From contig NW_019775433.1 in the NCBI RefSeq assembly GCF_001039355.2, positions 233,643 to 297,642 on the forward strand: DNA of 64,000 bases, given 5' to 3'. Position numbers and translations under genes: made by a program. This DNA is from Lingula anatina. Taxonomy: Eukaryota > Brachiopoda > Lingulata > Lingulida > Lingulidae. Shown one piece after another: positions 46,735-60,400 of the stretch (position 1 is the stretch's first letter; the number at the start of each line of letters is the position of its first letter). Under the pieces are notes generated by a model that searched no databases, was not told where the DNA came from, and worked only from the letters and a program-made list of their open reading frames with translations.

Positions 46735-48291
46735 AAGATGGGATCCTAGTAACGCAATTAATGGAAACGTCAATTAAGTACAAGTCCTGACCACTGATAC
46801 AATCAAGACCACTTCACATCGAACGGTATACTTCAGCGATACAGTTTGTACCGGTCCATTTTTATAAGCCCAAACATGTAATTATGCAAAAAGAAGACTT
46901 TTCGCTCTTGAGCAAGTTCTCTACAAGTTTTATTTTTTCTGTATACTGAAGTTAATTAATTTTTCGTGGCTGAATAAGGTTTTTCCGCGGCGGTCACACC
47001 TTTTCGATATGTGCCCCCCCCCCCCCCCAGGGGTCTTTCATCATGAGCGCGGGGGTCAGTTTAGTTAACTCACTCACTTGACAGCCTTGTCACTGAGTCG
47101 TCAATTTCGCAAAATGAATAGTGTCAGAATGTATCACTTATGTTTACTGCTCATTGTGAAACGTTATCACTTTTGGACGATAAGATGCATGCGTTGGCAG
47201 CCTGTTTGTGGACTGGTGGCAACGCAATAACGAGTTGGGAATTCTAGTTTCTGGGGCATGTTGTGCTCCTTGTTTCGTATCCCTGAGTAATTGGCATTTT
47301 ATGTATTAATCAATAATTTATTAATTAATCAAAACCAACAGAAAAACAGATAGACTTACAAAACACACAGAGACTGCTTGCCAGATAGGACAGACAGACA
47401 GACAGACAGATAAGACAGAGACGGTTTAGCAGACTAATTAGATGCTTGTGGGTTAAGAGTTTTGCAGACAGTTTGTAGGAACAGTTTTCTCAGATGGAGG
47501 TATGGAACGTCCGGCCGCGAGTCACGATTATGTAATAAAACCAACAGCGTGCCTCATCGCATTACTCTCCCACACAGACTGTGTTCTCAGAGACAATAAA
47601 GATGACACCAAGTACACGTATCACATTTCCGTGAGGAAGAGATTGGATTTTTTTCCCCAAAAATTAAACCAACGCCTCGAGAACTGCCAGGCCTTGGTGT
47701 GTTTACACGCGTTCGATCTCGTCATAGATAGACTGTCAAGATGCCATAGCTGGATTACAACTGTCTCTAGCGTCGGTTTCTCACGACAATAAATTGAAAC
47801 TAATATTAAAACAAAAAGCCAATTGACAGGATATGCTGTGCATACGGCTTTAAGTGGCCAAAGACATTCAAGAAAAATAGAACCCAGGTTGATCCGAAAA
47901 AGGTTTTAAGTTTTGAGGTGAAAAATACTCTTTGTACAGGTATATAAGCTGAATTTCCTCATGGTGCAAATTAGACCGATGTCCGTTCCAAATCAGTCCT
48001 CGTCTGAACCATCCTTGGCCAGCTGTTTGAGCATATTCAGGCGGAGAGTCACCGGTATTATCATAGACCCGCTGAACCGGGGCCAATTTTTGTCGTGAAC
48101 TTTATCATTATTTTAGACCTGCTGACTCGGGTCATTTCGGACCTGCTGTATCTGAAACTGGCAGTTTTCTTGCTAAGGGTCAATGGGTGCGTTGCTGGCG
48201 GTCACCTTGTGTACTGACCACAGAACTGACCGAAGTCGCTAAATGCACGGTGCAGTGTGAGAAAGAATTAAGGAGAAGAAGAAGAAGCATT

Positions 48292-48329
<38 letters not shown>

Positions 48330-48420
48330 TAATAAGGAATAAATAAATGAAAAAACTGCGAAATCACTAGTGTGTGTGTGTTTGTGTGTGACAGGATACA
48401 TATACAAGGCAGCNTCGGTA

Positions 48421-48505
48421 AAAGTGCACGGCTCCGACGGCGACGACAGACGCAGATGATGGCTATATGTACAGACACATCTGTGTCTGTACATAATAAA
48501 AGTAT
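48421..48505. repeat. dispersed repeat end with a 20 bp hairpin
   Basis: CGACGGCGACGACAGACGCA, then GGCTATATGTACAGACACAT, then CTGTGTCTGT is shared with 33805-33870. ACAGACACATCTGTGTCTGT at 48471-48490 is a perfect palindrome. It could be the end of a Helitron-like or other repeat. Confidence 0.5.
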
Positions 48506-48605
48506 ACCAATATCCTTCACGTCTGGAGCCTTTTTTGATTCGTAAATTATCTTTTTTGTTCGCATTATGTTCAACACTCACTTCCTCATAAACATAAAGA
48601 ACTAT

Positions 48606-48830
48606 AGGCACCCCCTATCCCCCTGTTCACTGCACCCCTCCCCCCTGCCCCCCTGTCGACTGTCCCCCTGTCACTTGCCCCACCCTGTCCACTCCCCCTG
48701 TCCACAGTTCATATCTCCACTGCCCCCTGTCCACTGCCACTGTCCACTACCCCCTGTCCACTGTCCCCCCGTCCCCTGCCCACTGCCCCCTATCGCCTGG
48801 CCCCCCCCCCCCCGTCGCCTGCCCCCTTCT
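48606..48830. repeat. C-rich minisatellite
   Basis: Imperfect units of CCCCCTGTCCACTGC type repeat over about 220 bases. The proline-rich ORF across it is a by-product. Confidence 0.85.
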
Positions 48831-51800
48831 TAAGCAAAACGATGGAAGACACGACTAGAGTTACGCTCAAGGACAGGAGCTATCTCCATCATAATATTTG
48901 AACAACTTATGTACGATTAGATAACACCAGCAAATACAGGTGCCCGTCTCAGGTGATCTTACTGCTTATCTCACCCGTCTGAGTGTCTGTTTGTTGTTCT
49001 AAACCAAGAGTATTCTGACGCAATGTATCCATTTATAGGGAGCTGCTACCTGCACCGCGATCAAAATATCAATCGTTTATTGATGATTGGGTTGCTGTGT
49101 TTGACTGATATGATCTGAGCTAGCAGACGGATAGAATTCGCTCTACTACTATCACTGTGCACTGTGCTCATGACCAATCAATATCATGGCCACCCATTAA
49201 TACCCAAGTTTGGGCTACCCCCACCCCTCCCTTCCTCAAAGTACATGTCTCCGTCTTTTTTTCTATGGTCGATCTGATTATCTGAAATACTGAGGTGCGT
49301 TTGATAAAAACTGTGGTGAGACATTAGTTAAAAACTTTTAACTAATGTTTAAATTGAAGTTTATTTAAGGTGATTTTATACCTCTGTAATGGTATTTAAA
49401 AGTAGTGCATTTTTTGTTCTAAAAATCTCTTTACATAAAAATACAATACACGTGTAGCTAACATTACAAATATGAGCTGCCACTTTGAATAATAGAAATG
49501 ATAAGAAACACCGCGAGAATTCGAGCTGTCTGGGCGGTTCATCACACTTACATGCACGAACACTAATTGTTGATACCCCGTATTATAAAATGTTTTTCCA
49601 GCCCTCATACATAGCACGATCAAATAAACGGATCCTGCTGCATTGATTGAAGCACAGCGCATGACAACACATTTCTCACTCCACCAAACCAGTCTAAACT
49701 TGTTCTATCCGGCACTAGGTATGTAGGTAGTGATGCTATTTTCGCCCCTTTTTGATCTCTCTGTTGCAATCACAGCACGGTTAAAACAAGAATAATTAAA
49801 TAGCTTTGACAATTTTAATTCTAGTCGGTAAAAAAAATTAAAACATTTAAAAACTTTTAACTAATGTTTAGCAAGGCATGGGTCCCTTTTTACTTTGTGA
49901 TCTAAATTGATGAATGTTGTAGGGAGGAAAGTTTTTTTGGTGGGGTCAAGATTCCCCCCCCCCCCACACACACACACACACCCCTCACTCCCATTGGGCG
50001 AGAAAGGTCCTCTCTGATTCACATTTTCATCTAGGTGCTATGCCATTTCTTGGGTTGTGTCAAAAATTAGGGTAAAAGGTCCACTGAAGAAAAAAGAGCC
50101 TCCCTCCCGTACATCTGAAATTGCTCGGTACAGGTCCGACCGACATTCGATCCTCTTACAATGCGTAATCGCAATAAGTGTTATCGGGGTAGTAAAAGCT
50201 GTAACGTGACTCAAGAAAATGAAGGCACGCTGCAGGTGCTGGGGTATCAGTAAAGTGGTGTATGGACAAATAGTTGAGAAAATGGTGCAATAAGAGCCAT
50301 ATCACAGTATTCCCAGGGTCATTCGCTTAATATATTTTCCCGTATCAGCAAGAGTCCTTAGCGTAATCCCTTTTTCTTTAGAGCAGTGGTAGAGGGGAGG
50401 GGTTAGTTCCCCCCCCCCCCCCACCTCTCGTGTTCACCAATCTCATTCAAAACTTTTTACGGCGTAAGAGAGGTCACTTGTACTTCTTACCAATAAGTGC
50501 TGGTGAAACGCCAACAAGCTTTTCGCTTCAATCTAGATTTAACAGGTATTCACTCGCTCGTATTGCCTCCCTTATGCATCGCGTAACTTTTCTATAAAAT
50601 CATTCACCCCTGGAAGACGAAAAGGCCACAAGACTCTCGGCTGATCTAATGCGTATGGTAGCTTTGTCACAGTTGAGTTGATAAAAGACAGATATTCCAG
50701 GACGAACCGAAAAAAAAACGTGCAGGTAAATACATTTTAGGGAGATACAGAGGGGAAAGCCAACTACGGAAAAGTACACAACCTACGCCTACAGAAAATA
50801 CATGGAAAGATACCTGCGAAATTCTGATGCGTAATAGCCAGAAAATCAGGACACATTTGTTTCTATTTAAACGGAAGTCTTGTTATACGGACCGCTGCCT
50901 ACAGTTTTATCGTACTGTCTAGATATCAACAAAGTTCATCTTTATTGCAAACTTTCAGCTACAAAGCCAGTGACTATTTTGGATTCTTACCCACGGTTTA
51001 ATTTTAGGGAGAGGCAGCAGGGAAGGGAGGCACAATAGATCTATTTATAATATTTATCTAAAAAAAATTGCAAGACTGGCTGAAATATGATGTACAGTAG
51101 AGACGAGGAGAGAGAGGGCTTTATCGTACAACTGATAATTCCCCTCGTATAATCTAAGATTGAATATTGTTGACAGAAATATTTTCTCTCATTCAGAAAA
51201 AAGGAAAAAAAAACAAAAGAAAAAGGGCAGTCTAACAAATACACTGGTGTGTCCGAGAAAGCTCCATTAAGTTTCGGAATTGTATTTACCTTTTATACAA
51301 CACTCTCTTAAGAAGCAATCTGACGTGGACACGCATCTTTATTTTAACATTTACTAATCTCTTCCACGTTGTCTCTCAAATCAGAGCTGGGTCATTGCAT
51401 TTGTCCACCATCCTGACCTCTGACCTTGCCATCTGATTGGCCAAAAGTTCCTCTCTAGAGTGGTCACTAATGTCCGGCCTCGCACGGACAGCAAATACTC
51501 TAATTTAGCGACAAGGTTGGGGTCAAGGCGCTTTGGGAGTGGAGAGTGGAGAACGCGCTAAAACGGACGCCTCTAAAAACCACATTGAAAAACACAGGTC
51601 ACATCAGGGGGCACCTGGTAACGGGACACAGTTAGTGCAAGGTGCAGCCAGTGCTGAACAGTTCGGGAGGGAGACGATTTAAAAAGGACAGTCGGAAAAT
51701 TCCTACCCATTCCGAAAGTGGTCACCTGCACGGTGATAATCTACCCGGAGAAGTTTTATACACATCTTACTGCACGGACATAAAAGAAACATAGCTCTAG

Positions 51801-51967
51801 GCTTAGGAGTGGGGAAAAACTTGAAGACAGGAATCCTTAACGCAGTAAAGAGCACGGACAGGAAAGGGACAAAAAAGAAAACGCGTTTTTCACGGACAGC
51901 AACGGGGAACAAAGAAAGCACAATTTTATAAAGAAACTACGACGAATTTTTTTGAAAAGAATCGAGG

Positions 51968-54900
51968 ATGAATTTTGACGATATTCTCTCTGTCATCGGA
52001 GAGTGGGGCGCGTTTCAGTACACGGTGGTCGTTCTCATGGGACTGGTGGGGATTCCCACGGGACTTCACACCCTCGCCCACCTCTTTTTGGCAGGAAACC
52101 CGAACCACTGGTGTACCCTGCCGTACGCTGGTCAAAACTGGACACTGGCGCAAAAAAAAGCCGCTGGAATTCCTTTAGAGGAGCGAGAAGGACAAATGGT
52201 TCCCAGTCAGTGTGAAAGATACGAGAAGTCTGTCGTTAATACGTCGATCGCTTCGGCTGCCCAGGGAATTTCTGCGTTGGTCGGAGACGCGGGTTGGAAC
52301 GGCACGGAGACGACGTACAACGTGGGTGTGTCGTCACACGTCTTTAACAGAACAGTGGTGGCGGAGTGTGGGTCCTGGGAGTATGACAATGCTGACTTCA
52401 CTTCTACGATAGTGACGGAGGTAGGATTACATTATACGTTAACTTTTCAGCTTTTTTGTCTTTTTAAACCAGGAATTTTTTTTTCTTTCGAAGCACAATT
52501 TGTTACTTTTAAAATACGTTTCTTCTGTCGTAGATTCTTTATATCGAGCTAATTTTTCTGAATTTTTTTTCAGTTTCTTGTTTTTACTTTATTCGTTTTT
52601 CAACACAGACGCGTGTACGTTTCACTTAACATTTCTTTCACTTCTTGAAAATTGCCATTTTAAGGTGAACAAAAATTAGCAAAAATAAACGCAAAGCAAT
52701 TACCGTTACGGATAATTGACACTGAGAGGTCGCAGACAGGGGGGTCAGGGAAAGTTCACACAGGTGCATTTTGGGAAGGTCAAATTAATTTTCTGAGGTA
52801 GCACTTGCTGTTTTAAAATTTCCAAACGGATATTTCACACGTGTATTCTGAAACATGTCAGATTTTTATTTATTTATTTATTTATTTATTTTTATTTTTA
52901 TTTTTTTACAAGTCACTGATTTTTACGAACTTGGGAATACGAATTCGTAAATACAGATGTAATGTAAGAAAAGCTTCATCCACACTTACATGAATAAACA
53001 GGTGGAACTTAGCACGTGATTTTCTAGAAACAGACGGTGCGCTGGGTGTGGAAACGGGGGTACTAACATTAACGATCACGCAAAGTATTAAATGTCACGT
53101 TTGATAAATGCCCATAAAGCGGTTATTGCGCTGAATGCTGAGTCTTCAAAGTTGATTGAACTATTTATCGATCGGAGATCGAACTGTTTATCAATATGAT
53201 AGGTGAGGCGTGCCATGACATTGGTTGCTTACTCGTAGTACATGAATATTGACGAGAAATTTCTTATGAAATGATTGAACGATTGATAAACCGTTGGACG
53301 ACGTACGGGTCTTATACCAACACAACAAGCACGCAGATGCACCTGCACTGACCGCGCGCACATGCAGTTACACAAAATTGTTAAAGGAAGGAAAAAGGAG
53401 ATCAATTTTTTTTTAGTAAAAGTGAATTGAGAATGGTCAAAGATGCTTACAAACATGCATCCTACTCAGTATCGACCTTCATTATCTTAAAGATTGGCTT
53501 GTCCCTCATACTTCGGTCCCTGTGACATTTATGTGTGGTCACAGCAAAAACAAGGGATGAAAAATCACCTCAATTTCTGAGGTGCCCTCCACCCCCCCCC
53601 TCCACCTTCCCATTCCCATCCAGCTTCCCACGTGTCTTCACACCCCACTGCAGTCCCATGCGTGGGTGGTCGAATAAAACACGCGACAATAGTCGACCTT
53701 ACAGCGGGTGTCAAATTACACGCGTAAGCTGGTACAGATTTTCCCAAACTGCGCATCAAAATTCGGTGCAATCAGTGAATCGCACACTGAACAGGGTGGT
53801 TCGTCCTTAGATGGTCGCACACTAAAAGGAAGAGCATAATGACACTAAGGTGAAAGTCCATTGAATTTGGCGAAGATGGCATAATGGAGGCAGCGATATA
53901 AAGCCCTGTGTATCCGTGTGACAAATACGATTCTTCCCCTCCTCTTTTGTTGACCAACTGGGGTGAAATTGGATTTGCAATAAACAAGGGTGGAATTGGA
54001 TATATCGGGGCACGGCGCAATACGGAAGCGACGCGTCATAATGCGTAATTGTCAGAATATTTATTGCGCTGTATTAAGAACGATATTCCCACCTTCAAAA
54101 TGAAATCGAGTGTCTGTCTATGTATTACAAAGAGTGCGCCTATGTGTGTTCTTTTGCAAAATCACGCGCGTTTTAAATCGCCAATTCCCTGTAACAAGTT
54201 CATAAAAATAATACTGATATTTAAAAAAACCCTGGAATTTAGACTGCTTCCCAAACTCGTCTCAGCGATGTACACAGTATACAAATTAAAACTTAAAAAT
54301 TCTGAAGCTTAGGTCGACCTAAAGAAGAGTGGAGGTCGACTAGCTTGTGTTCTCTTCTTCTTTGCATTGCCCTGGTCTATTTTGACACGAAATTGGCATT
54401 ATTTTCTTATGAGATGAAGCGCAGTCTTATTTCACACCACATAAAGTATCATTTATTGCTTCTTGTTCCAATTAAAAAAAAAGTTTGCACTTAACCTGTG
54501 GTATGCGTCTTATAATTTACGCCATACAGGGGCTATTGTTTTGTCAGCAATGGCAACTTTAACGTAATGCAAGCCACACGCTGGAGGGACGCTGGAGTGA
54601 CGCTAGAGGTTGGGACTTGAACTTAGGTCAGGACAGTAGACAGACAGACGTCCAGTTGCCTTTTAGACTTCCTACTTAAATTTGGACGGCCATTTTTTCG
54701 TACAATTTTGTTCTCGGTGCTTACGGAGTTTAACCTGCCTGTCTCAGTAAGATAGAAAAAAATGGAATCTCTTTTTCAAAATCCCTGTCACACCCCTGAA
54801 ACAGAAAATTATGATTATTGGGTATAAGTTATAACGAGTATAGCCCAAGTATCGAGTGGAAATATTTCAGCGTTTTATAAAAAGTTAACATCACTTTCAA

Positions 54901-57422
54901 CTCCCTAAGCCCAACCCTCTGGACAAATTGACACATGTCAATAATCAATTAAAAGGTAGAGATACTATGACCCTCCTTTAGATATCTTGTACTGCGTGTT
55001 ACTGGCAATCACTTGTACGTACGGACTACATATATTCTAACATATCCTTTTGTATCATACTGATATGCGTTTGGTTTCACAGTTACAGGATTGTTTATTA
55101 CATTTATTACCAGCTGTGCATGCGCGGTAGCCCACTCGAAATCTGCATCCGTCTAATACTGTTATACTGCATTTTGTATCGATTCACTTTGGTTTCAGGT
55201 GTCATTTTTACATGTTTACAACATGTATATCCCACGCGCACACACATCCACGCCCGTCACGCTTTCGTCATCGTTATTTTAATTGGAGGGGTAGAAGATA
55301 TAGTATGCATTGTTAAAATCCATCTCATTTTTTTAAATTTTATTTTCAGTGGAATTTGGTATGTGACAGAGGCTGGATGCGTGCCACAGCTCAGTCTATC
55401 TACATGGTCGGGTTTATGGTTGGAGCGGTGGGATGTGGAGCCCTCTCGGATCGGTAAGTGCAGCGATACGTGACGTCACATACTAAAATTCACTGTGTTC
55501 CGTCACAGCACATTTGATGACGAAGGGTCTGCTGCTAGGAACCCAAATCCATCGATACCCTAACATTTTTTAAAAGAAATGTGGTTTTTAAAACTTAAAA
55601 CGTGACTCGCCATACGGGTATTTCTGTTTGAACGAACCTTTATTTTAAGTTAATATCAATACCGGGGGATTTAAGATTATATTTCTTCATCGGAATTATT
55701 TCAGTACTGTCTCCTTGTTATTTATATGCTAAACTAACCTATCGCCTGTGTCCAGTACATGCAGAACGCCATAACGCTATGTGGCATCATGTACAATCGG
55801 CATATATTGTCTGTGGGTTGGTTTTTACCGTTGAATACGCAGAACGTTTCTTTTTCGTCTCTCTTTGGGTAAACTCTGATATATGAGATAGAAATAGATG
55901 TATTAAAGAACAGTGTTTCCAGGGGTGCAATGAAAGGCACGAACATAATGTACATTCTAGATAAACCAAGGAACGCACGGTCGGCACCTGCCCACTTTTT
56001 GTAAGTTTTCAAGAAAAAAAAATAAGTGCGTAAGAAATAATCCACGGCTTACCAGTCAGAACTATGCAAGCTTTCCCAAGGATGCATACCAGTTTGTGTA
56101 GATGCTGGCAAAACCCAAATAATGTGTTAATGTCCGTAAAATAATTTGGCATCTTTGGTACAGTTATGACGTAATTACAGTGTATGCATACCGATGTCTG
56201 GTGAAACCTGCCTTTTTATATCAGAAAGGTTTACATGTGTTGAACCTCTAGAATCGTCCTCGTATTTACCTATTCTTACACCAGTGTAGTATGCGGGTAC
56301 GTGACAGGACAATCCCTTGAAAGGTCGTTACCTTGGTTCATGACCTTGGGCCGTGACCTTGAGGTAGACAGTATTACATAACACAGCTTGTCTTTACTTA
56401 TGGGTTCTTTAACTGAGCACTGGACGGCTGTCCACAAACTGGGTTAGTTTGTTGATATCATCTCCTCTAACCAGCAGACAGTGTAAATAATAATTATTAT
56501 AATAACATTTATAATAATACTGACAGTAGGCTTTGGCCAAACAATTACTTTTCCATGTGCCAGTAAGCACATTTTAAAGCATGTTTTTTTTTATTCCGCC
56601 AAAACAACAGTGAAACGATTAATTCAATAAATAAAAGGATGCATAAATAGATAACAATAAATACATAAACACACAAAGGTTGAAAGAGATGTAACCATAG
56701 AGATAACATTGGTGTTGTTCATGTTAACTTCTTCATTTTCTTCTGTATAAAACAAATATTTCATCACAAGTACAAAACGCTTACCGAAAAGTATTCTGTG
56801 TACATACCCAATATATGTATGTGCAAACAAATAAGAAAGTGTAAATACCCCGCTATTTCCTTAGTAAGGAGAGAGATAGCTCCCCTGTCGCGTACATTTT
56901 ACACTGAGGGTTAACGTCAACTTATATCAAAATAGGCTACATGTACTAGTGGAGAGCATACAATTTCTCTAAACCACAAAAAGGAAGTCGTTGTATAATA
57001 CCCGATCCATTAGAGTACATTTAAGCAGGGGACCTTTTCAAATAAGCTTTTCTGTTTTGTCAGATATGAATCTATCTATTTGCCGTCTTTGACCCTCACG
57101 CACGGCAAATACCCCGCCATTTATGTCGTCATTAACGCACGTGCGCACAGAATTGCGCTGTGTCCACAACGAGCCTCTTGACCCATATCACACATGCGGG
57201 AAGCCCTTGTAACCGTCTTAGTCCTCTTCTTGACATTCAGGTGATGTGTTGACAATTTCAGAACTGACATTTTTCATGACAAACATGGGGGCAGTTTTTG
57301 ATCACCGGGTGGAAACTTTCGGTACGAAAACACCCTGAAAATAGTTGGTTACAAAATTGAGAAAAATTAAATCTTTTGTTTAAACTAGATCTCCCCTGTA
57401 GTAATGTTTTTGTTTCGCTTAA

Positions 57423-57463
<41 letters not shown>

Positions 57464-60400
57464 GGCATTTGTTGTTTCTTCTTCTTCTTCTTCATATTAT
57501 TATTTTATTATTCTATTATTTTATTTATTTATTTATTTTTTTTTAATAGAGAAATTCAACCAGATGACAGATGGTCAGATGTAGTGAGCGATAATTCTTT
57601 TACTGACATAGTCAAACTCAAAAAAAAAAGGAAAAAAAGTGACCACGCTACCCTGTTTTGACAAGTTCGTCTACATTGACCTTGAGTTACATGTACCATG
57701 TGGAGTACGTCCACAATTTAGGACAGCAAAATAAAATGAGATTAGTAAATAGTTGGGATTAGGAAAGGAAAAGATTACCAGCATGCCGTGTGCTAAAATC
57801 AGGTTCAGGTGTCCGCTGGGAAAATTCCTCTGGCCCTGCAGCTGAGTCACGCCTTAAGCATAAGATGGCGGCTCACGTGCAAAAAGGTGGGTCCCAATTA
57901 CAATATTGGTGAGGGCTGACTGTGTCATTAAACATAATATGCGTCTTTATATTATGTTGAGGTGTGTTGGGATAAACATGGGTATAATCAGATGTTTTTT
58001 ATCAGTTGTTGTCGGTGTGGGGGTAGTAAATATGGGAGGGCAGAGGTTGGTAATTTATAGTGCCCAGCCCAGAAAACAGAGAACACACACGATTATAACA
58101 TTACCACAATATTGTGGTAACTTTCCAGCAATGTTTTACATTTTAAATGAGGTCCTGGATCCAATGGCTTCGCGAATAAATCCCTTCAGTGAGAAACACA
58201 CATATCAACATAGATGTTAAGTCTCCTTGATATACGTTCCATTTGTGTGGACAGAGACCCGTGTCTTATCAAATCGCAAACAGCACATGTGCCCGCAGTA
58301 GTATAGATACTTTGAAGAGTTTAAATAGAATTTTCACTTGAGTTTTATGTTGGTCACCAAGGACTGGCATACTCTGAAAATATTGCGGTAAAATTATGAG
58401 CAATTTTATTGAAATCCTTATCATTGCATTTTATCATGATTTATACATATATGCCACCTTCTGTTGCCATCACAGTATACAGACTATATCCACTATTTGC
58501 TGTATTATTTTAGGAACGGTAAAATGCGCTGTTGTTCCAAATACTCATACTGCTAACACAATCTGTGATAAATTTTTGTGAAATATGGAAAATCGTTTCT
58601 CTCTCCGACAATAAACTAGTAGATATGTTTCATTGATTTATAAATCGATATTGCCTCTCTCTGAGTTCTGTTGTTTTTCAGAATATTCAGAACGAATAAT
58701 TTAATTCAATTTTTTTGTGAAAATAGTGGAATATTAATTTTTAAATGATTTCTCACCTAACGCATTGTTTTATTTCCAGCTTCGGCCGTGTGAAGATGCT
58801 ACTGGTGTGCATAGCATTTGAAGTAGTTACCGGTGTCGTGACTGCATTCGCCCCGGAATACTGGAGCTTCGTCTTTCTGCGCATGCTCGTTGGTATGTGC
58901 GCTGGCGGGTCTTTCACTATAGCGTTTGTCGTAGGTGAGTTTTTGCGGGGGAATATTTAAAAAACAAGATAAAGATCTTATCTTTTAAATATATATTTTA
59001 TGGCTGTAAAGTTTGAAGTTGGCTTGTGTCATTTCAGCATAAGTCAGTTGTCATGGAAACGCGTACATGGGCACTCTTTTCTTTATTAACTATGATGACG
59101 ATGGTTTAAGAAGTACTGTGCTATTTAAAAGTTAATTTTATTTTGTCGTTCTATAAACTTTGGACAATTGACTCTTTATTTAACTTTATACTGCTTTAGT
59201 TCAATGAGACAAAGATATAATGTTGCTACTACAACTATTTCAAAATTATTTGACGATCATTTATGTTGCACTATTATCTCAAAATTTTTTAAAAAAGGCA
59301 TTTGTAACATTACCGTATGTACCGTAATTTTCCAAATCTTCATTCACAGTGATGGAATCTATAGGCGTGAACCACCGTATGATTCCCGGTATATTCATGC
59401 AGGCCTGGTTCGCACTTGGTTTTATGATCCTACCGGGGATAGCCTACTTTATCAGGGACTACTTCACGCTGCAGCTGGTTATTTCAGCCCCAGTTGGTCT
59501 GATATTGTGTTATTACTGGTAAGGTACTGGTAGATCAAAACTGTGACTTAACGCTTTTTCTCAGTTGTTCTTGATCTGTGCACGTGGCAACGCGTGTGTC
59601 TTATATGATGTCACTGCTTTACGCATACCAATATGCTAAAACCCATTATAATGTAAACTGTTACATTTTCTTCATTTTAACTGATTGGTGCATATCTTAA
59701 CTTTTTTTCATGCTTTTTGATGAGGCACCGATATACATTAATCACCCACCGGAAAGTAATCGGAACATTTCGAACAACTTCAAAATCACTTGTATATTTT
59801 TCATGGTTTCACTTTCATTTTTAGGATAGCAGACGAGTCACCCAGGTGGTTACTGTCACAGGGAAAGCTAAAAGAAGCGGATGCCATCATCAACAAAGCT
59901 GCCAAAATGAACGGAAACACGTTGACAGAATCACTCGTTTTCTCAAAGCGTTTTGAGGTGTGTAAGCATTGGGGCTTTTTACTTCTAAATATATGTGCTC
60001 ATATCTAGATAGTCTATTAAGAAAAGGTATTGTATATTTTGCCTAAGACCTTGCCATGTGTACCTCAGGCCTTTTAATAAGGCGGCGTACTTATCTGTGC
60101 CTCACGTTTTACACCCCATTTCCATAGATTTTTAGATCGATCTATCCCTGTGGGGAGTCTCACTAGATTACTGTCAGCTTGGCCGGCTTAAGCGTCTGTC
60201 CCGCCTACTGAAAGCTGTACGGGGGTAATTAACTATTGTGCCCGCTCGGCTGACTGCAATTTAGCGTGAACCCCCAGGGAGTTAGGTCGATATAAATCTT
60301 AATCTTTAGATCGATCTAAATCTCTGGGAAAGCACCCTTAGAGTCTGTCAACGTGATACCTTGGTTCTAACATAAAAAAGTAACAAAGAACCCCCCTCGC

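Larger units (their letters stand above)
46422..51967. other. no further transporter exon; low-complexity and repeats
   Basis: The stretch contains (TTA)n at 46685-46733, (AAT)n at 48295-48336, one unresolved base at 48414, a dispersed repeat end at 48421-48505 and a C-rich minisatellite at 48606-48830 (CCCCCTGTCCACTG-like units). It also has a 23-base direct repeat (49329-49351 and 49848-49870). The last 600 bases before 51968 should contain the exon 1b promoter, but I see no clear TATA box. Confidence 0.5.

Noticed and set aside
48567-48833. Pro-rich ORF of 88 codons
   Set aside because: It is a by-product of the C-rich minisatellite.
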